Shown one piece after another: positions 8,896 through 17,482 of a stretch of 64,000 bases of DNA. The stretch covers positions 142,649 to 206,648 of the forward strand of contig CAZZZL010000001.1 in the NCBI GenBank assembly GCA_964658655.1, in the 5' to 3' direction. Below the pieces are notes generated by a model that saw only the letters and a program-made list of their open reading frames with translations, had not been told where the DNA came from and did no database searches. The DNA is from G963692885 sp964658655 (GTDB taxonomy: Bacteria > Acidobacteriota > Terriglobia > Terriglobales > Acidobacteriaceae). The position numbers and the translations under genes were made by a program. Every line of letters begins with the position of its first letter. Position 1 is the first letter of the stretch.

Positions 8896-9240
8896 ATGAG
8901 GTCGGACCAGTCGGAAGGCGAACTGAAGAACGAAAGCTCTGCAGCCAACGAAGGCGCCAGGCACAACTCCAGTCTCGAAAACGGCCAGCAGCCGATCGTC
9001 GAAAGCAGTGCCTTTGACCGCGAAGAACAGCGAAAAATCCGCCGGCTGCAACTGATGATGGAGATGGTCATGTCGGTCATCAGCCAGGACCACACTCTCA
9101 CTGTCGAGGAAGCAGCAGAGATTATCGGCGATAGCAGAAAAGCTGCTCTTGCCATGTTTCCCGACAAGGAACTCGCCTACAACCTGATCTACAAGCCGCG
9201 CCTGCAGCGGCTGATGCGCGAGCGTTTCCGCATCCAGTAG
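8896..9240 (+). CDS. Conserved small cytoplasmic protein of unknown function
   Basis: This 114-residue protein matches no family I can name. The ATG at 8896 is preceded by GGGAGGG at 8883-8889, a strong ribosome binding site, so I prefer it to the longer frame from 8833. Residues 1-40 are polar and probably disordered. Residues 40-114 look helical (EEQRKIRRLQLMMEMVMSVI, then TVEEAAEIIGDSRKAALAMFP). It ends three bases before the convergent DUF3108 gene with no terminator between them, so the two transcripts must overlap or depend on Rho. Confidence 0.8.
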   Translation: MRSDQSEGELKNESSAANEGARHNSSLENGQQPIVESSAFDREEQRKIRRLQLMMEMVMSVISQDHTLTVEEAAEIIGDSRKAALAMFPDKELAYNLIYKPRLQRLMRERFRIQ

Positions 9241-9243
9241 CAA

Positions 9244-10104
9244 TTACTTCTGGTCGAAGCTGGACAACCTCAGCGTGATGGTGCCCCAGAATAGCCGGGC
9301 GCGCATCTGCACCGGAATGTGGCGCACATCGTCGGTGTACCAGATCCAGATATTGCCGCGATTCTTCACCACGCCGGCATCGGCAGTCGGCTGCACGCGG
9401 ATCGTATCGAATGTCCCGGCCGGCGTGATCACCCGTTCACGCGCCTCGACCTTCATCGTGACGTTGATTGTTCGCATCGCATCGGCCACGGGAAACACAA
9501 AGCTCTCGCCGACCGTCAACTCCTGCGTCGCACCGTAAAAAATCGCGGACATCAGGTCGCTGACACATGGCGGAATGGCGGCCTGCTGATGCCTGGTCGT
9601 ACCCTTCACCATGTTCTTTTCGTCCAGCACCTGCTGACCCGCCGCGCCATTAAAGCTCAGGCTGCTGGTGATCTGCCGATGCCCTTCCTGCAGCTGCTTA
9701 TTGAAATATTGCGAGCAGCCCGTATGCCTGTCGAGCGCCGACTGGAAGCGATCATTCACCTTGAATAGCAGGTTGACCGCGCCGATATCGACGCCGGTCG
9801 TGTTGATGCGCTCCGTGTTTCCCTCTGCATCCAGATGAATCGTGGCTGTACCGGCGGGAAATACACGCCAGTCCACGATGTAGTTCAGCGTCTGGTGCTG
9901 TGGCAGTGGATAGTGGGTGTCCGCGGCATGCAGCGGTGCCAGGTTCGGTGACGACGGAGCAGGTGCAGTCTGGAAGGCGTAAGCGGGGCCGGACAGACCC
10001 CGGCCGGTAAGAACAAGGGCGGCAACCAGGCAGGCAGTCGTCAGAAGGCGGGTTCGAATCAATGTTGGCTCACTCTGTTGGGTGTCAGAAATGCCGGGCA
10101 CCAA
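9244..10104 (-). CDS. Secreted DUF3108-domain protein
   Basis: This protein of up to 286 residues probably acts in the periplasm or outer membrane. A signal peptide is visible (arginines, then TTACLVAALVLTG, with likely cleavage after AYA). The DUF3108 region begins HQTLNYIVDWRVFPAGTATIHLD and includes GESFVFPVAD and TPAGTFDTIRVQP. Members are predicted lipid-binding or beta-barrel-like proteins of unknown role. The start is either TTG 10104, overlapping the previous gene by 20 bases, or TTG 10062, closer to the signal peptide. As the last gene of the waaA-lpxK operon it probably serves the envelope. Confidence 0.85.
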   Translation of the reverse strand: MVPGISDTQQSEPTLIRTRLLTTACLVAALVLTGRGLSGPAYAFQTAPAPSSPNLAPLHAADTHYPLPQHQTLNYIVDWRVFPAGTATIHLDAEGNTERINTTGVDIGAVNLLFKVNDRFQSALDRHTGCSQYFNKQLQEGHRQITSSLSFNGAAGQQVLDEKNMVKGTTRHQQAAIPPCVSDLMSAIFYGATQELTVGESFVFPVADAMRTINVTMKVEARERVITPAGTFDTIRVQPTADAGVVKNRGNIWIWYTDDVRHIPVQMRARLFWGTITLRLSSFDQK

Positions 10105-10678
10105 TGAAGATTCTCACCAGCAGGGCGGCATAGATTGCGATTGCGCCTAAACCAGCATTGTACTCGCGGTGGCGCAGGTAAAGCTCACTGGAGAAGCCGC
10201 CGGCGGTTACGTTCCGACCAGAAGGACGGGCACGCGTCAGCCGGGGCAGCAGCCGCGGCACCTGGCGAGTATAGGCCTCGAACTCCGGGAAGGCCTGCCG
10301 CAGGAACGCCTCTTCCGAAAGAATCGTTGGCAGATAAATGATGGTGAACAGCACAGCCAGCAGGATGAAGATCACCCAGCTGCGCGAAGCGGCGGCAAAG
10401 CCGAACGCCATCAGCATCGATCCTAGGTAGAGTGGGTTGCGCGTATAGCCATACGGCCCCGTCGTCGCCAGTTCGGCATTCTTCTTTACGTAGCCCGAAG
10501 CATAACCGCGCAGCGCCGCACCCGGAACCACCAGCAGCAGGCTCAGGGTCAGCGAGCGATAGGTCGGCGGCACGTAGTACAGATGCCAGACATAAAAGGC
10601 AGCGAAGAGAAAGCCCATCGGCACACGAATGCGCCGGGCAATCCTGCTCCATTGCTGTAACTGCGATGGCGCACTCAT
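10085..10678 (-). CDS. Isoprenylcysteine carboxyl methyltransferase-like (ICMT/PEMT) membrane protein
   Basis: This 197-residue integral membrane protein has about five hydrophobic segments. It carries the family signature ELATTGPYGYTRNPLYLGSML and the C-terminal amphipathic helix SEEAFLRQAFPEFEAYTRQVPRLLPRL, typical of SAM-dependent membrane methyltransferases that act on lipids or lipid-like groups. Its ATG overlaps the upstream glycosyltransferase stop by four bases. Bacteria lack prenylated CAAX proteins in general, so the substrate here is unknown. Context suggests a lipid or LPS-related substrate. Confidence 0.85.
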   Translation of the reverse strand: MSAPSQLQQWSRIARRIRVPMGFLFAAFYVWHLYYVPPTYRSLTLSLLLVVPGAALRGYASGYVKKNAELATTGPYGYTRNPLYLGSMLMAFGFAAASRSWVIFILLAVLFTIIYLPTILSEEAFLRQAFPEFEAYTRQVPRLLPRLTRARPSGRNVTAGGFSSELYLRHREYNAGLGAIAIYAALLVRIFIGARHF

Positions 10679-11853
10679 GCGGGCGGCTGCGTCTCCTCGA
10701 TGTCCGTTCCAGGAGTGACGCCGCCGTCCGGCAATGGGACGCTCGCGGCTTTTCCGGCATCCACTTCAACGCCAGGCTCTCCGTCAGAAATCCCCGCAAG
10801 CAATTCCTGTGCAGCAGCCAGCACTTCTTCTGCCGTAATGGTGAGCAAACCGGTCTCCGGCTCGCGATGACGCGTGTGGTCGCGCTTGCTTTCAGGATGA
10901 CGCAGGACACGGAATGGGACGCCGAACGGCCCGTTGCGCGCTGGATCTGTAGGCCCGAAGATGCCGACTACCGGCACGTTGAGCGCACAGGCCAGGTGCA
11001 GAGGGCCTGTATCACCGGCAATCACCAGCGCTGCACGGCGCGTCACGGCAATGAGCTGATCGAGCGTCATGTTCAGCGCAATCGCGACGCCGCCGCTTGC
11101 TGCTACAAGCTCCCGCGCAATGCCTTCTTCGCCGGGGCCGGCATTCACAACGACCTTGCAGCCAAGGGTATGCAGAGCCGCCGCCACGGCACCATAGCGG
11201 TCGGCAGGCCATCGCTTGGCGCCCCAGCCTGCACCTGGATTGATAAGCACCAGCGTCTGTCCGCGCGCGATCGTCCGATCGCACCAGGCCTCGGCCTGCG
11301 GACTTCGCGGTAGCATCGGTGCCGTAAACTCCAGCTCGTCATCTGCTATGTGGCTGGCGACTTCAATCGCCTGGTCGATCACGTGGACGCCCGTCGTTGC
11401 TACCTGCTCTTTGAAAAACCGGCGCGCCAGCGGCTCGCGGGGAGAGGCCTCGCCGATCATGCGTGCAGGTTTAGCCAGCCGCCCCAGCATGGCCGATCGC
11501 ACCGCTCCCTGCAGATCGATGCAGACGTCATACTGCGCAGCTCGCAGTTCGCGGCGAATGTCACTCACCTCGCTCAGCGTGTCCGGCGTCAGCGGCGCTC
11601 TTGCCCATTTTTTCGCCGGCACATGATGGATGCGATCGATCAGCGGCATCGTCGGCCGCTCGCCTGCAGCCATGCGGGCCGGCGCGTCACATGCGGCCAG
11701 CAGCGCCTGCCATTGTGGCTCGACCGCCCAGCCCAGGAACCACTCAGGATGGCGCAGACGCAGGGCAGTGATGGCTGGCAGAGCATGCAGAATGTCGCCC
11801 ATGGCACCCAGGCGGACGATGAGCACTCGAAGTTGGGTCGCAGGGGCTAGCAA
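10675..11853 (-). CDS. Glycosyltransferase family 9 protein (heptosyltransferase-like)
   Basis: This 392-residue GT-B enzyme resembles the WaaC/WaaF heptosyltransferases that add ADP-heptose to the inner LPS core. Visible marks are VRLGAMGDILHALPAI at residues 13-28, VLINPGAGWGAKRWPADRYGAVA, and the donor-site stretch AGDTGPLHLACALNVPVVGIFGPTDP. The C-terminal 40 residues are an extra proline- and glutamate-rich tail. It sits four bases after lpxK and overlaps the ICMT-like gene. The context (waaA, lpxK) supports core assembly. Whether the sugar is heptose is not shown; no heptose-synthesis gene is in the window. Confidence 0.9.
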   Translation of the reverse strand: MLAPATQLRVLIVRLGAMGDILHALPAITALRLRHPEWFLGWAVEPQWQALLAACDAPARMAAGERPTMPLIDRIHHVPAKKWARAPLTPDTLSEVSDIRRELRAAQYDVCIDLQGAVRSAMLGRLAKPARMIGEASPREPLARRFFKEQVATTGVHVIDQAIEVASHIADDELEFTAPMLPRSPQAEAWCDRTIARGQTLVLINPGAGWGAKRWPADRYGAVAAALHTLGCKVVVNAGPGEEGIARELVAASGGVAIALNMTLDQLIAVTRRAALVIAGDTGPLHLACALNVPVVGIFGPTDPARNGPFGVPFRVLRHPESKRDHTRHREPETGLLTITAEEVLAAAQELLAGISDGEPGVEVDAGKAASVPLPDGGVTPGTDIEETQPPA

Positions 11854-11857
11854 AGCC

Positions 11858-12877
11858 TCATTTTCTCACAGCACCAGCGTCATTCCCGGCGTGTCGCTGT
11901 CCCTTGGGTCGAAGGCTACCCAAACGCGACAACACCTCTCCCGGCTCGATCAGTTCAACGGTGAGCGAAGCTGCTTCGACCGGCGCATACTGTCGCAGGG
12001 CCCCAAGCGCGCTCGGCGAAAGCCGCGTCAGATCTTTCGCCGTTGTAAGGATGCGCGTCGCGCCCGCTGCCTTCACCCGCTCTCCTAGAACTCGCAGATC
12101 AGCTGCGGTGAATGGATGATGATCCGGAAACGCCAGCGTATCGACCAGCTCGACACCGATCGCGCCCAGCTCTGCGAAAAACTCCTGCGGCCGGGCAATC
12201 CCGCAGAAGGCAAGCGACGCTTGCGCGACAGAAAGCAGTTCTACCTGCCGCCGAGCATGCCAGATAGATGCGTCCGGCTGCAGGTAGCGCTGAATCTCTA
12301 CTTCAAGCTCGCGATCCGCTTCCCGCAGCACCACAACATCCGCGCGACGCAGCGACGACAGCGGCTCCCGCAGGTGCCCGGCAGGCAGCAGCTTCGTCTG
12401 CAGGTCATCGCGGTGCAGCAGGACAATATCCACATCGCGCGCCAGCTGCCGGTGCTGGAATCCGTCGTCCAGCAGGTGCAGGCGTACGGCTTCCTGTTCG
12501 GCCATCAGACCGGCCTCGTAGCGCTCAGCCCCTACATACACCGGGACGCCGGTTTCGCGGGCAATCAGTAGTGGCTCATCGCCGAACTGCTCGCTGGTCG
12601 AAGACTCCGACGCATCCACGCGCTCCACAGACTGCTGATGCCGCCCATATCCACGCGACAGTACATCGACGGCCATGCCGGCCTGCGTCAGCAGCCTGGC
12701 AAGAGCAATGGCAAACGGCGTCTTACCACCACCGCCAGTCGACAGGTTGCCGATACTGACGACGGGCCCGCTTAAAAGCTTCTGCCCGAGCCAGCCACGA
12801 TCGTACGCAGCGTTCTTCGCCGAGACGGCAGCCGCATACAGCGGCGTCAAAGGAGCAAGTCCAGCCTGCGGCTTCAT
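11858..12877 (-). CDS. lpxK: Tetraacyldisaccharide 4'-kinase
   Basis: This 339-residue membrane-associated kinase phosphorylates the lipid A disaccharide to give lipid IVA. The P-loop GNLSTGGGGKTPFA begins at residue 43. HLLDDGFQHRQLARDVDIVLL carries the catalytic DDGFQHR motif, and DHHPFTAADL lies near 245. The N-terminal hydrophobic helix (APLTPLYAAAVSAKNAAY) is the expected membrane anchor. Its start overlaps the waaA stop by four bases. Its presence shows that the organism makes lipid A. Confidence 0.96.
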   Translation of the reverse strand: MKPQAGLAPLTPLYAAAVSAKNAAYDRGWLGQKLLSGPVVSIGNLSTGGGGKTPFAIALARLLTQAGMAVDVLSRGYGRHQQSVERVDASESSTSEQFGDEPLLIARETGVPVYVGAERYEAGLMAEQEAVRLHLLDDGFQHRQLARDVDIVLLHRDDLQTKLLPAGHLREPLSSLRRADVVVLREADRELEVEIQRYLQPDASIWHARRQVELLSVAQASLAFCGIARPQEFFAELGAIGVELVDTLAFPDHHPFTAADLRVLGERVKAAGATRILTTAKDLTRLSPSALGALRQYAPVEAASLTVELIEPGEVLSRLGSLRPKGQRHAGNDAGAVRK

Positions 12878-14169
12878 ACGCCCGCTCCCAGCAGCTTCAG
12901 AATGCCATCGGCTGCGCGCGTCGTCGCACCAGCCTGCGCCTCGAAGACCTTTTTCGCATTTGCACCCATCGCTGCCGATTTATCCTGCAGCAGTCCGATC
13001 AGGTCCGCGTCCAGCGTCTCAGGTCGCACAATCCTGATTGCCTCCTGCTCGATCAGCAACTCGACAATATCGCGAAAGTTTTCATAGTGCGGCCCCGTCG
13101 CCACCGGCACACCGAACTGCGCCGGCTCCAGCGGATTATGGCCGCCCGCCGCAACCAGGCTCCCCCCGACAAACGCAGCAGCAGCCTGCGCATAGATGGC
13201 GGCCAGCTCGCCAATCGAGTCCAGCAGAAAAATACTGCCGGCAGCCAGCGGCGAGGGACTCGCCATCCACGCCGAACGTCGCGTCCACTCCAGCGTCGAC
13301 GTCTGCAGCAGCGCAGCGACCTTCTCGAAGCGCTCCGGATGCCTGGGCGCCAGCAGCATCACCGCACCTGGAACCGCATGCACGACCCGCGGCCACGCCT
13401 CCAGCAGCAGCGCTTCTTCACCCTCGAGTGTTGACCCACACACAAGCAGCTTCGCCGATGCATCCAGCGCCTGCGTCAGATGACCGGCGATCGGCAGATC
13501 GAGCGGCGCACGCACATCGAACTTCAAGTTGCCGCCCGCAGAGACGCGGTCCGCTGGCACACCGATTGCCACCAACCTGCGAGCGTCCTCCGGCGTCTGC
13601 GACTGCACCAGGGTGAGCATCTTCAGGAAGGGCCGCCACAGAATACCGAGTCGCCGATATCGCGGCAGCGAGCGATCCGAAACCCGCGCATTCACCACGG
13701 CAACCGGAATCCCTCGGCGTGCGCAATGCGTGAGAACATTCGGCCAGAGCTCTGACTCAGCCAGCACCAGCGCCGACGGTTGCACCCTATCGAATGCAGC
13801 CCGAACACTCCATGGAAAATCCAGCGGGAAATAAAAACACCGCTCCGCGCCGAAGCGTTCGCACGCCAGCTTTTGCCCGGTCCGCGTCGTGGTCGAGACG
13901 ATTACTTCGAAGTGGGGCGCCCGGCTTTGCAGTTCGCGCACCAGCCCGCTGACCGCCAGCACTTCGCCAACCGAAACTGCGTGGATCCAGATGCGGCGAC
14001 GATCCGGCTGCCCCGCCACAAACCCCGCACGCGGACCGAAAAATCGCCCACCCAGGCCGTCGCGAAAACGGGCGCTCGTTGCCAGCCGGAACAGCCACCA
14101 GGGCGAGCCCAGTATCAGCAGCAGCAGCAGCGCGAAGTTATAGAAAATGCGGACGATGAATAAATGCAC
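12874..14169 (-). CDS. waaA: 3-deoxy-D-manno-octulosonic acid (Kdo) transferase
   Basis: This 431-residue GT30 enzyme moves Kdo from CMP-Kdo to lipid IVA at the inner membrane. The start is GTG 14169. The N-terminal anchor helix (residues 7-27) is followed by the acceptor domain with IWIHAVSVGEVLAVSGLV and LAESELWPNVL. The donor domain holds VGGSLVAAGGHNPLEPAQFGVPVATGPHYENF. It is the first gene of the operon waaA-lpxK-GT9-ICMT-DUF3108. Its promoter must lie in the 47 bases before the divergent secreted-protein gene. Confidence 0.95.
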   Translation of the reverse strand: MHLFIVRIFYNFALLLLLILGSPWWLFRLATSARFRDGLGGRFFGPRAGFVAGQPDRRRIWIHAVSVGEVLAVSGLVRELQSRAPHFEVIVSTTTRTGQKLACERFGAERCFYFPLDFPWSVRAAFDRVQPSALVLAESELWPNVLTHCARRGIPVAVVNARVSDRSLPRYRRLGILWRPFLKMLTLVQSQTPEDARRLVAIGVPADRVSAGGNLKFDVRAPLDLPIAGHLTQALDASAKLLVCGSTLEGEEALLLEAWPRVVHAVPGAVMLLAPRHPERFEKVAALLQTSTLEWTRRSAWMASPSPLAAGSIFLLDSIGELAAIYAQAAAAFVGGSLVAAGGHNPLEPAQFGVPVATGPHYENFRDIVELLIEQEAIRIVRPETLDADLIGLLQDKSAAMGANAKKVFEAQAGATTRAADGILKLLGAGV

Positions 14170-14216
14170 GTAAGGGTTGGGACTGGACGTTTTGTGCCCG
14201 ACTTGATGATAATCGG

Positions 14217-14912
14217 TTGCACATGCGCACGATGAGGATCAGCGAGAGTCGTCATAAGGTAAACAGTTCGATCGTCAGCACACGATGTCTAACCCTGTGC
14301 GTGCTGGGCGCACTCACATGCAGCCATCCCGGCAGGGCTGCTGACAAAGCGCCACCGCCGGCGCAGGCGGCAACTACCTATCTCGACGTCGATACTCATC
14401 CCGCGGAGCACGTTTCCATCGCGGCCGAACCGTTCACCGGCAGCAGGGCGGAATTCTTTCATCTCAACTACCCGGCTTATGGACTGATGCCCGTCCGCAT
14501 GGTCATCACCAACGACGGCGATACACCCGTCTCTCTTTCGCAGGCGCGCATCGACTTCATCACGGCCGCGGGTGACAAGATTCCAGCCGCCCAGATCGAA
14601 GATGTTGAACGCATGATCGACACGCCTCCAAACCCGGGAGCAAAGATCCCGCTCGGGCCCATCCCAATCAAGGTTGGCGGTAAAGGCAAGAACAGGGACA
14701 AGCAGATCAAGGCAGATTTCGATGCCTATGGCTTCAGTTCGATTGCCGTCGAACCACATACAACGCATGCAGGTTTTTTCTTTTATGACGTCTCAGGAAT
14801 CGACCATCCCCTGATCGGCGCGAAGCTCGAAGTGCGCGAAGTCCAAGCCTCGGATGGCAAGCAGATGTTTGCCTTCGAAGTACCGTTCTACAAACTCGGA
14901 GTCAACTACTAA
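14217..14912 (+). CDS. Secreted protein of unknown function
   Basis: This protein of about 230 residues has an N-terminal signal peptide (basic region, then CLTLCVLGALTC, with likely cleavage near GRAA-D). The mature part reads as beta-rich, with alternating hydrophobic strands (YGLMPVRMVITNDGDTPVSLSQARIDFI) like an immunoglobulin-type fold. No family was recognised. The start may be TTG 14217, ATG 14223 or ATG 14232; all keep the signal peptide. A strong hairpin at 14922-14944 follows the stop. It is divergent from waaA. Confidence 0.75.
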   Translation: MHMRTMRISESRHKVNSSIVSTRCLTLCVLGALTCSHPGRAADKAPPPAQAATTYLDVDTHPAEHVSIAAEPFTGSRAEFFHLNYPAYGLMPVRMVITNDGDTPVSLSQARIDFITAAGDKIPAAQIEDVERMIDTPPNPGAKIPLGPIPIKVGGKGKNRDKQIKADFDAYGFSSIAVEPHTTHAGFFFYDVSGIDHPLIGAKLEVREVQASDGKQMFAFEVPFYKLGVNY

Positions 14913-14921
14913 CGCGGTGCG

Positions 14922-14944
14922 GCCTGTCTCACGCTGAGACAGGC
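14922..14944. terminator. Hairpin between convergent genes (bidirectional terminator candidate)
   Basis: A perfect 9-base-pair stem GCCTGTCTC / GAGACAGGC with loop ACGCT lies between the secreted-protein stop and the radical SAM stop. Neither side has a U-run, so it may act as a transcript-end stabiliser or aid Rho-dependent ending rather than be a classic intrinsic terminator. Confidence 0.55.
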
Positions 14945-14972
14945 ATGCACCAATAGTCGTTGACGCAGCCCC

Positions 14973-16541
14973 TTACAACTGGATCTGCACCGGCTGACCG
15001 GATGAAAGACTCGGCGCTCTTTGCGCGCGCGGCTCCCACTTGGGATACATCAGCTCCGGCATCGGCTTCGACTGGAAAATCTTCCGGGTCTGTTTTGCAA
15101 TCCACCGCGCAGACGTCTTCGCCTTCTTCCTGCGAGCGCTGTCGGTCGAGATACCCGTTCCCGCATACATCTGCCGATACAGTTTCGAGAGCAGCATAAA
15201 AGCCAGGCGGGCCTTCAGATTCGGCGTGCAGGCAGAACGCTTCCACACCGGTCCCCAGTCATAGAAACGGTCCCAGACCTTCTGCGTGCGGTCACTGATT
15301 TCGCTCGAACTCATCAAGGGGTGGGGCGTAAACATTTTCGGCCGGATGGCGGTCGGTATCAGCCAGTACTTCGTGATCGGCGTACCTTCGACCAGCGTCG
15401 GCGCGGCCGCCTGTTCCTTCTCCCAGCGATTGAAATCGACGGTGCCCGGAAATGGCGTCATCATCACGAACTGCGCGAACGTCACGCCTGCCTTGAGCGC
15501 CACTTCTACTGTCGCGTTGAAGGTGCTCGGCTTGTCGCTCGGCAATCCAAAGATAAACGAACCCAGAACATGCACGCCGTGCTCGCGGAAGCGTTGCAGT
15601 TGCTCGACCAGCCGGTCGCCCGAATAGTTGAAGTCCTTGAAAACATTCTTCAGACCTTCAGGAGTTACCGCCTCGACGCCTACCAGCGCACCCTTGATAT
15701 TGGCCTTGCGCATGGCGTCCAGGTAATCGCCATCTTCGGCCGATTCCATCGTAATCTGTGTGAAAAAAACCATGTCCTTCGGCAGCTTTGCGAGTTCGGC
15801 CATAAGCGAGAAACGCTCGGCACGAATCTGCAACAGTTCATCGAGCTTGGCCTGGTTGTTCTGTTCGCGGGCCAACCGTAGATCCGTGAGCGTGACTGGG
15901 TAAAAATTGTCATCGGCCAGCGCGATAAAGCGGAATCCCAGGCGGCGCAGGTCAATGATCTCGTCAATCACCTTCTCGAATGACCGCTGACGCGGCTTCT
16001 GGCCATCTGTCCGCCAGACCGAGCAGAACGAGCAATGTTTGGGGCAGCCACGGATCGTCTGCACCGAGGCCCACATGTATTTGTCCGGCTGCATCAGGTC
16101 CCAGCGCGCGGCCAGGAATTCTTCGCCCTCAATCTTGCCGCCTTCATATACGCGCCGTGCATTACCGGCCTGCAGATCGCGCAGCACATTTCCCCACGCC
16201 ACATCGCCATCACCCTTGACGACGGCGTCCGCATAGCCCCGCTCAAAGGGTTCGTCCGGGAACAGCGTTGCGTGGATGCCGCCATACACCACGGTCGCTC
16301 CGCGTTCATGCGCAAGTTTGCCTACCTGGTAGCCGCGCAGTGCGTTGCCGGTATGCACGCTGATGCCGACCACATCTCCGGCTTGAATCGTCGTGGGATC
16401 GAGTTGCTCTATTGACTCATCGACCAGGATGGGATCGCCCATCTGGGACGGCGTCGCGGCGGCCAATACAAACAGCCAGCGCGGTGTAATGACAGCAGTG
16501 CCAAAGGAATTATCGCTGGGATTAACCAGGTGTACGCTCAT
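14973..16541 (-). CDS. B12-binding-domain radical SAM protein of unknown substrate
   Basis: In this 522-residue enzyme, residues 30-125 read as a cobalamin-binding Rossmann domain (DVVGISVHTGNALRGYQVGK, then GATVVYGGIHATLFPDE), without a full DxHxxG motif. The radical SAM cluster is formed by C166, C170 and C173 in TIRGCPKHCSFC. Later landmarks are RFIALADDNFYP, GALVGVEAVTPEGLKNVF, and GVHVLGSFIFGLPSDKPSTF, all typical of the Elp3/MiaB/NifB fold. Such enzymes do methylations, ring changes or carbon-carbon bond formation on lipids and cofactors. No neighbour identifies the substrate. A hairpin-rich leader precedes it (16542-16680). Confidence 0.88.
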   Translation of the reverse strand: MSVHLVNPSDNSFGTAVITPRWLFVLAAATPSQMGDPILVDESIEQLDPTTIQAGDVVGISVHTGNALRGYQVGKLAHERGATVVYGGIHATLFPDEPFERGYADAVVKGDGDVAWGNVLRDLQAGNARRVYEGGKIEGEEFLAARWDLMQPDKYMWASVQTIRGCPKHCSFCSVWRTDGQKPRQRSFEKVIDEIIDLRRLGFRFIALADDNFYPVTLTDLRLAREQNNQAKLDELLQIRAERFSLMAELAKLPKDMVFFTQITMESAEDGDYLDAMRKANIKGALVGVEAVTPEGLKNVFKDFNYSGDRLVEQLQRFREHGVHVLGSFIFGLPSDKPSTFNATVEVALKAGVTFAQFVMMTPFPGTVDFNRWEKEQAAAPTLVEGTPITKYWLIPTAIRPKMFTPHPLMSSSEISDRTQKVWDRFYDWGPVWKRSACTPNLKARLAFMLLSKLYRQMYAGTGISTDSARRKKAKTSARWIAKQTRKIFQSKPMPELMYPKWEPRAQRAPSLSSGQPVQIQL

Positions 16542-16550
16542 ATACGCGGA

Positions 16551-16668
16551 TGCCCCTGTACTACAGGAATGCCCTGAGACCGGTCGTACCGGTGGCCTCC
16601 CAGGGGGATAGAAGCCGCATCAGCGTTTTTTCCCGACGGCAGACCATGTCTGCGCGGATGCACGCTAA
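16551..16668 (-). promoter_or_regulatory. Structured 5' leader of the radical SAM gene (candidate cis-regulatory RNA)
   Basis: Just upstream of the start at 16541 are three compact stems: GCAGAC-cat-GTCTGC at 16640-16654; an ACCGGT-cgt-ACCGGT hairpin at 16579-16593 extended outward by CCCTG/CAGGG (16572-16576 with 16601-16605); and CCTGTA-c-TACAGG at 16555-16567. A looser AGCGT/ACGCT pairing may enclose the first stem. Nothing in it matches the cobalamin or SAM riboswitch consensus that I know. The density of folding suggests a regulatory leader, but that is inference. Confidence 0.45.
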
Positions 16669-16792
16669 TCATACACTTTTGTACGGTACATTACATTTGC
16701 TGACTTAGCAGTATAGTCGGATCGGACCGCCACAGTCAGTCCGATTACGCTTCCAAGCCTGGTGGCCTGCCCGCTGTGCCGCCAGCCAAGCG

Positions 16793-17473
16793 CTACACGC
16801 CTTTTTTCGCCGGCTCCCAGACGAACTTGTGGATCTGCAGGTTGAGCCGCGCAGGCACTCCATCCTCAAGCATCCACTCGACCAGCTGGCGGGGATCAAG
16901 CGTACAGTTCGAAGCGTCCCGCTCAATGCTTGGCCGGTTAGTGAAGGCCGGGGAGAAGAGGATGTCTTTCACCCTGCCGCTAAGTTCATGCTCCGCCACA
17001 AAGTCACGCGCAAATTCGTAATCGCGGCGGTCAGTGATCACGAACTTTACCTCGTCGCGTTCGGTAAGCGCTTCGAGGTTGGGCAGATAAAAACGCTCGC
17101 TCTCGCCTGAGCCGGGACATTTCACATCCATGATCTTGTGCACGGCTTTCGGCACATCGGCGAGGGGGCGTTCACCGCTAGTCTCGATCATCAGTTGGTA
17201 GTTTTTGGCGAGCAGGCGATCCATCAGGGGAAGCAATTCCTTTGCCTGCAGCATAGGCTCGCCGCCGGTAAACTCCACCAGCCGCACCGGTGCCAGCTCA
17301 CCAATTACCTGCTCGACTTCATCGAGAGATTGCTGATATCCACCCTTGAATGTGTATTCGGAATCACACCAGGTGCAGCGCAGGTTACATCCTGCAAGGC
17401 GCACAAAAATGCACGGCAGACCGGCGAAGCTCGACTCGCCCTGGACGGATTTATAAGTTTCGATCAAATACAT
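16793..17473 (-). CDS. queE: 7-carboxy-7-deazaguanine synthase
   Basis: This 226-residue radical SAM enzyme converts 6-carboxytetrahydropterin to 7-carboxy-7-deazaguanine, the second committed step towards preQ0 and queuosine. The cluster motif is AGCNLRCTWC with C29, C33 and C36, the compact CxxxCxxC form. EFTGGEPMLQ and MDVKCPGSGE follow as expected. It starts at ATG 17473, nine bases after the queD stop, so the two form an operon. queC and queF are not in the window. Confidence 0.95.
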   Translation of the reverse strand: MYLIETYKSVQGESSFAGLPCIFVRLAGCNLRCTWCDSEYTFKGGYQQSLDEVEQVIGELAPVRLVEFTGGEPMLQAKELLPLMDRLLAKNYQLMIETSGERPLADVPKAVHKIMDVKCPGSGESERFYLPNLEALTERDEVKFVITDRRDYEFARDFVAEHELSGRVKDILFSPAFTNRPSIERDASNCTLDPRQLVEWMLEDGVPARLNLQIHKFVWEPAKKGV

Positions 17474-17482
17474 TTCGGCTGA

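Noticed and set aside
16551..16668. Cobalamin riboswitch upstream of the radical SAM gene
   Set aside because: The GCCACTG B12-box pattern and the usual GGGAA-type flanking segments are not present, despite a superficially similar GGGAGGCCAC stretch.
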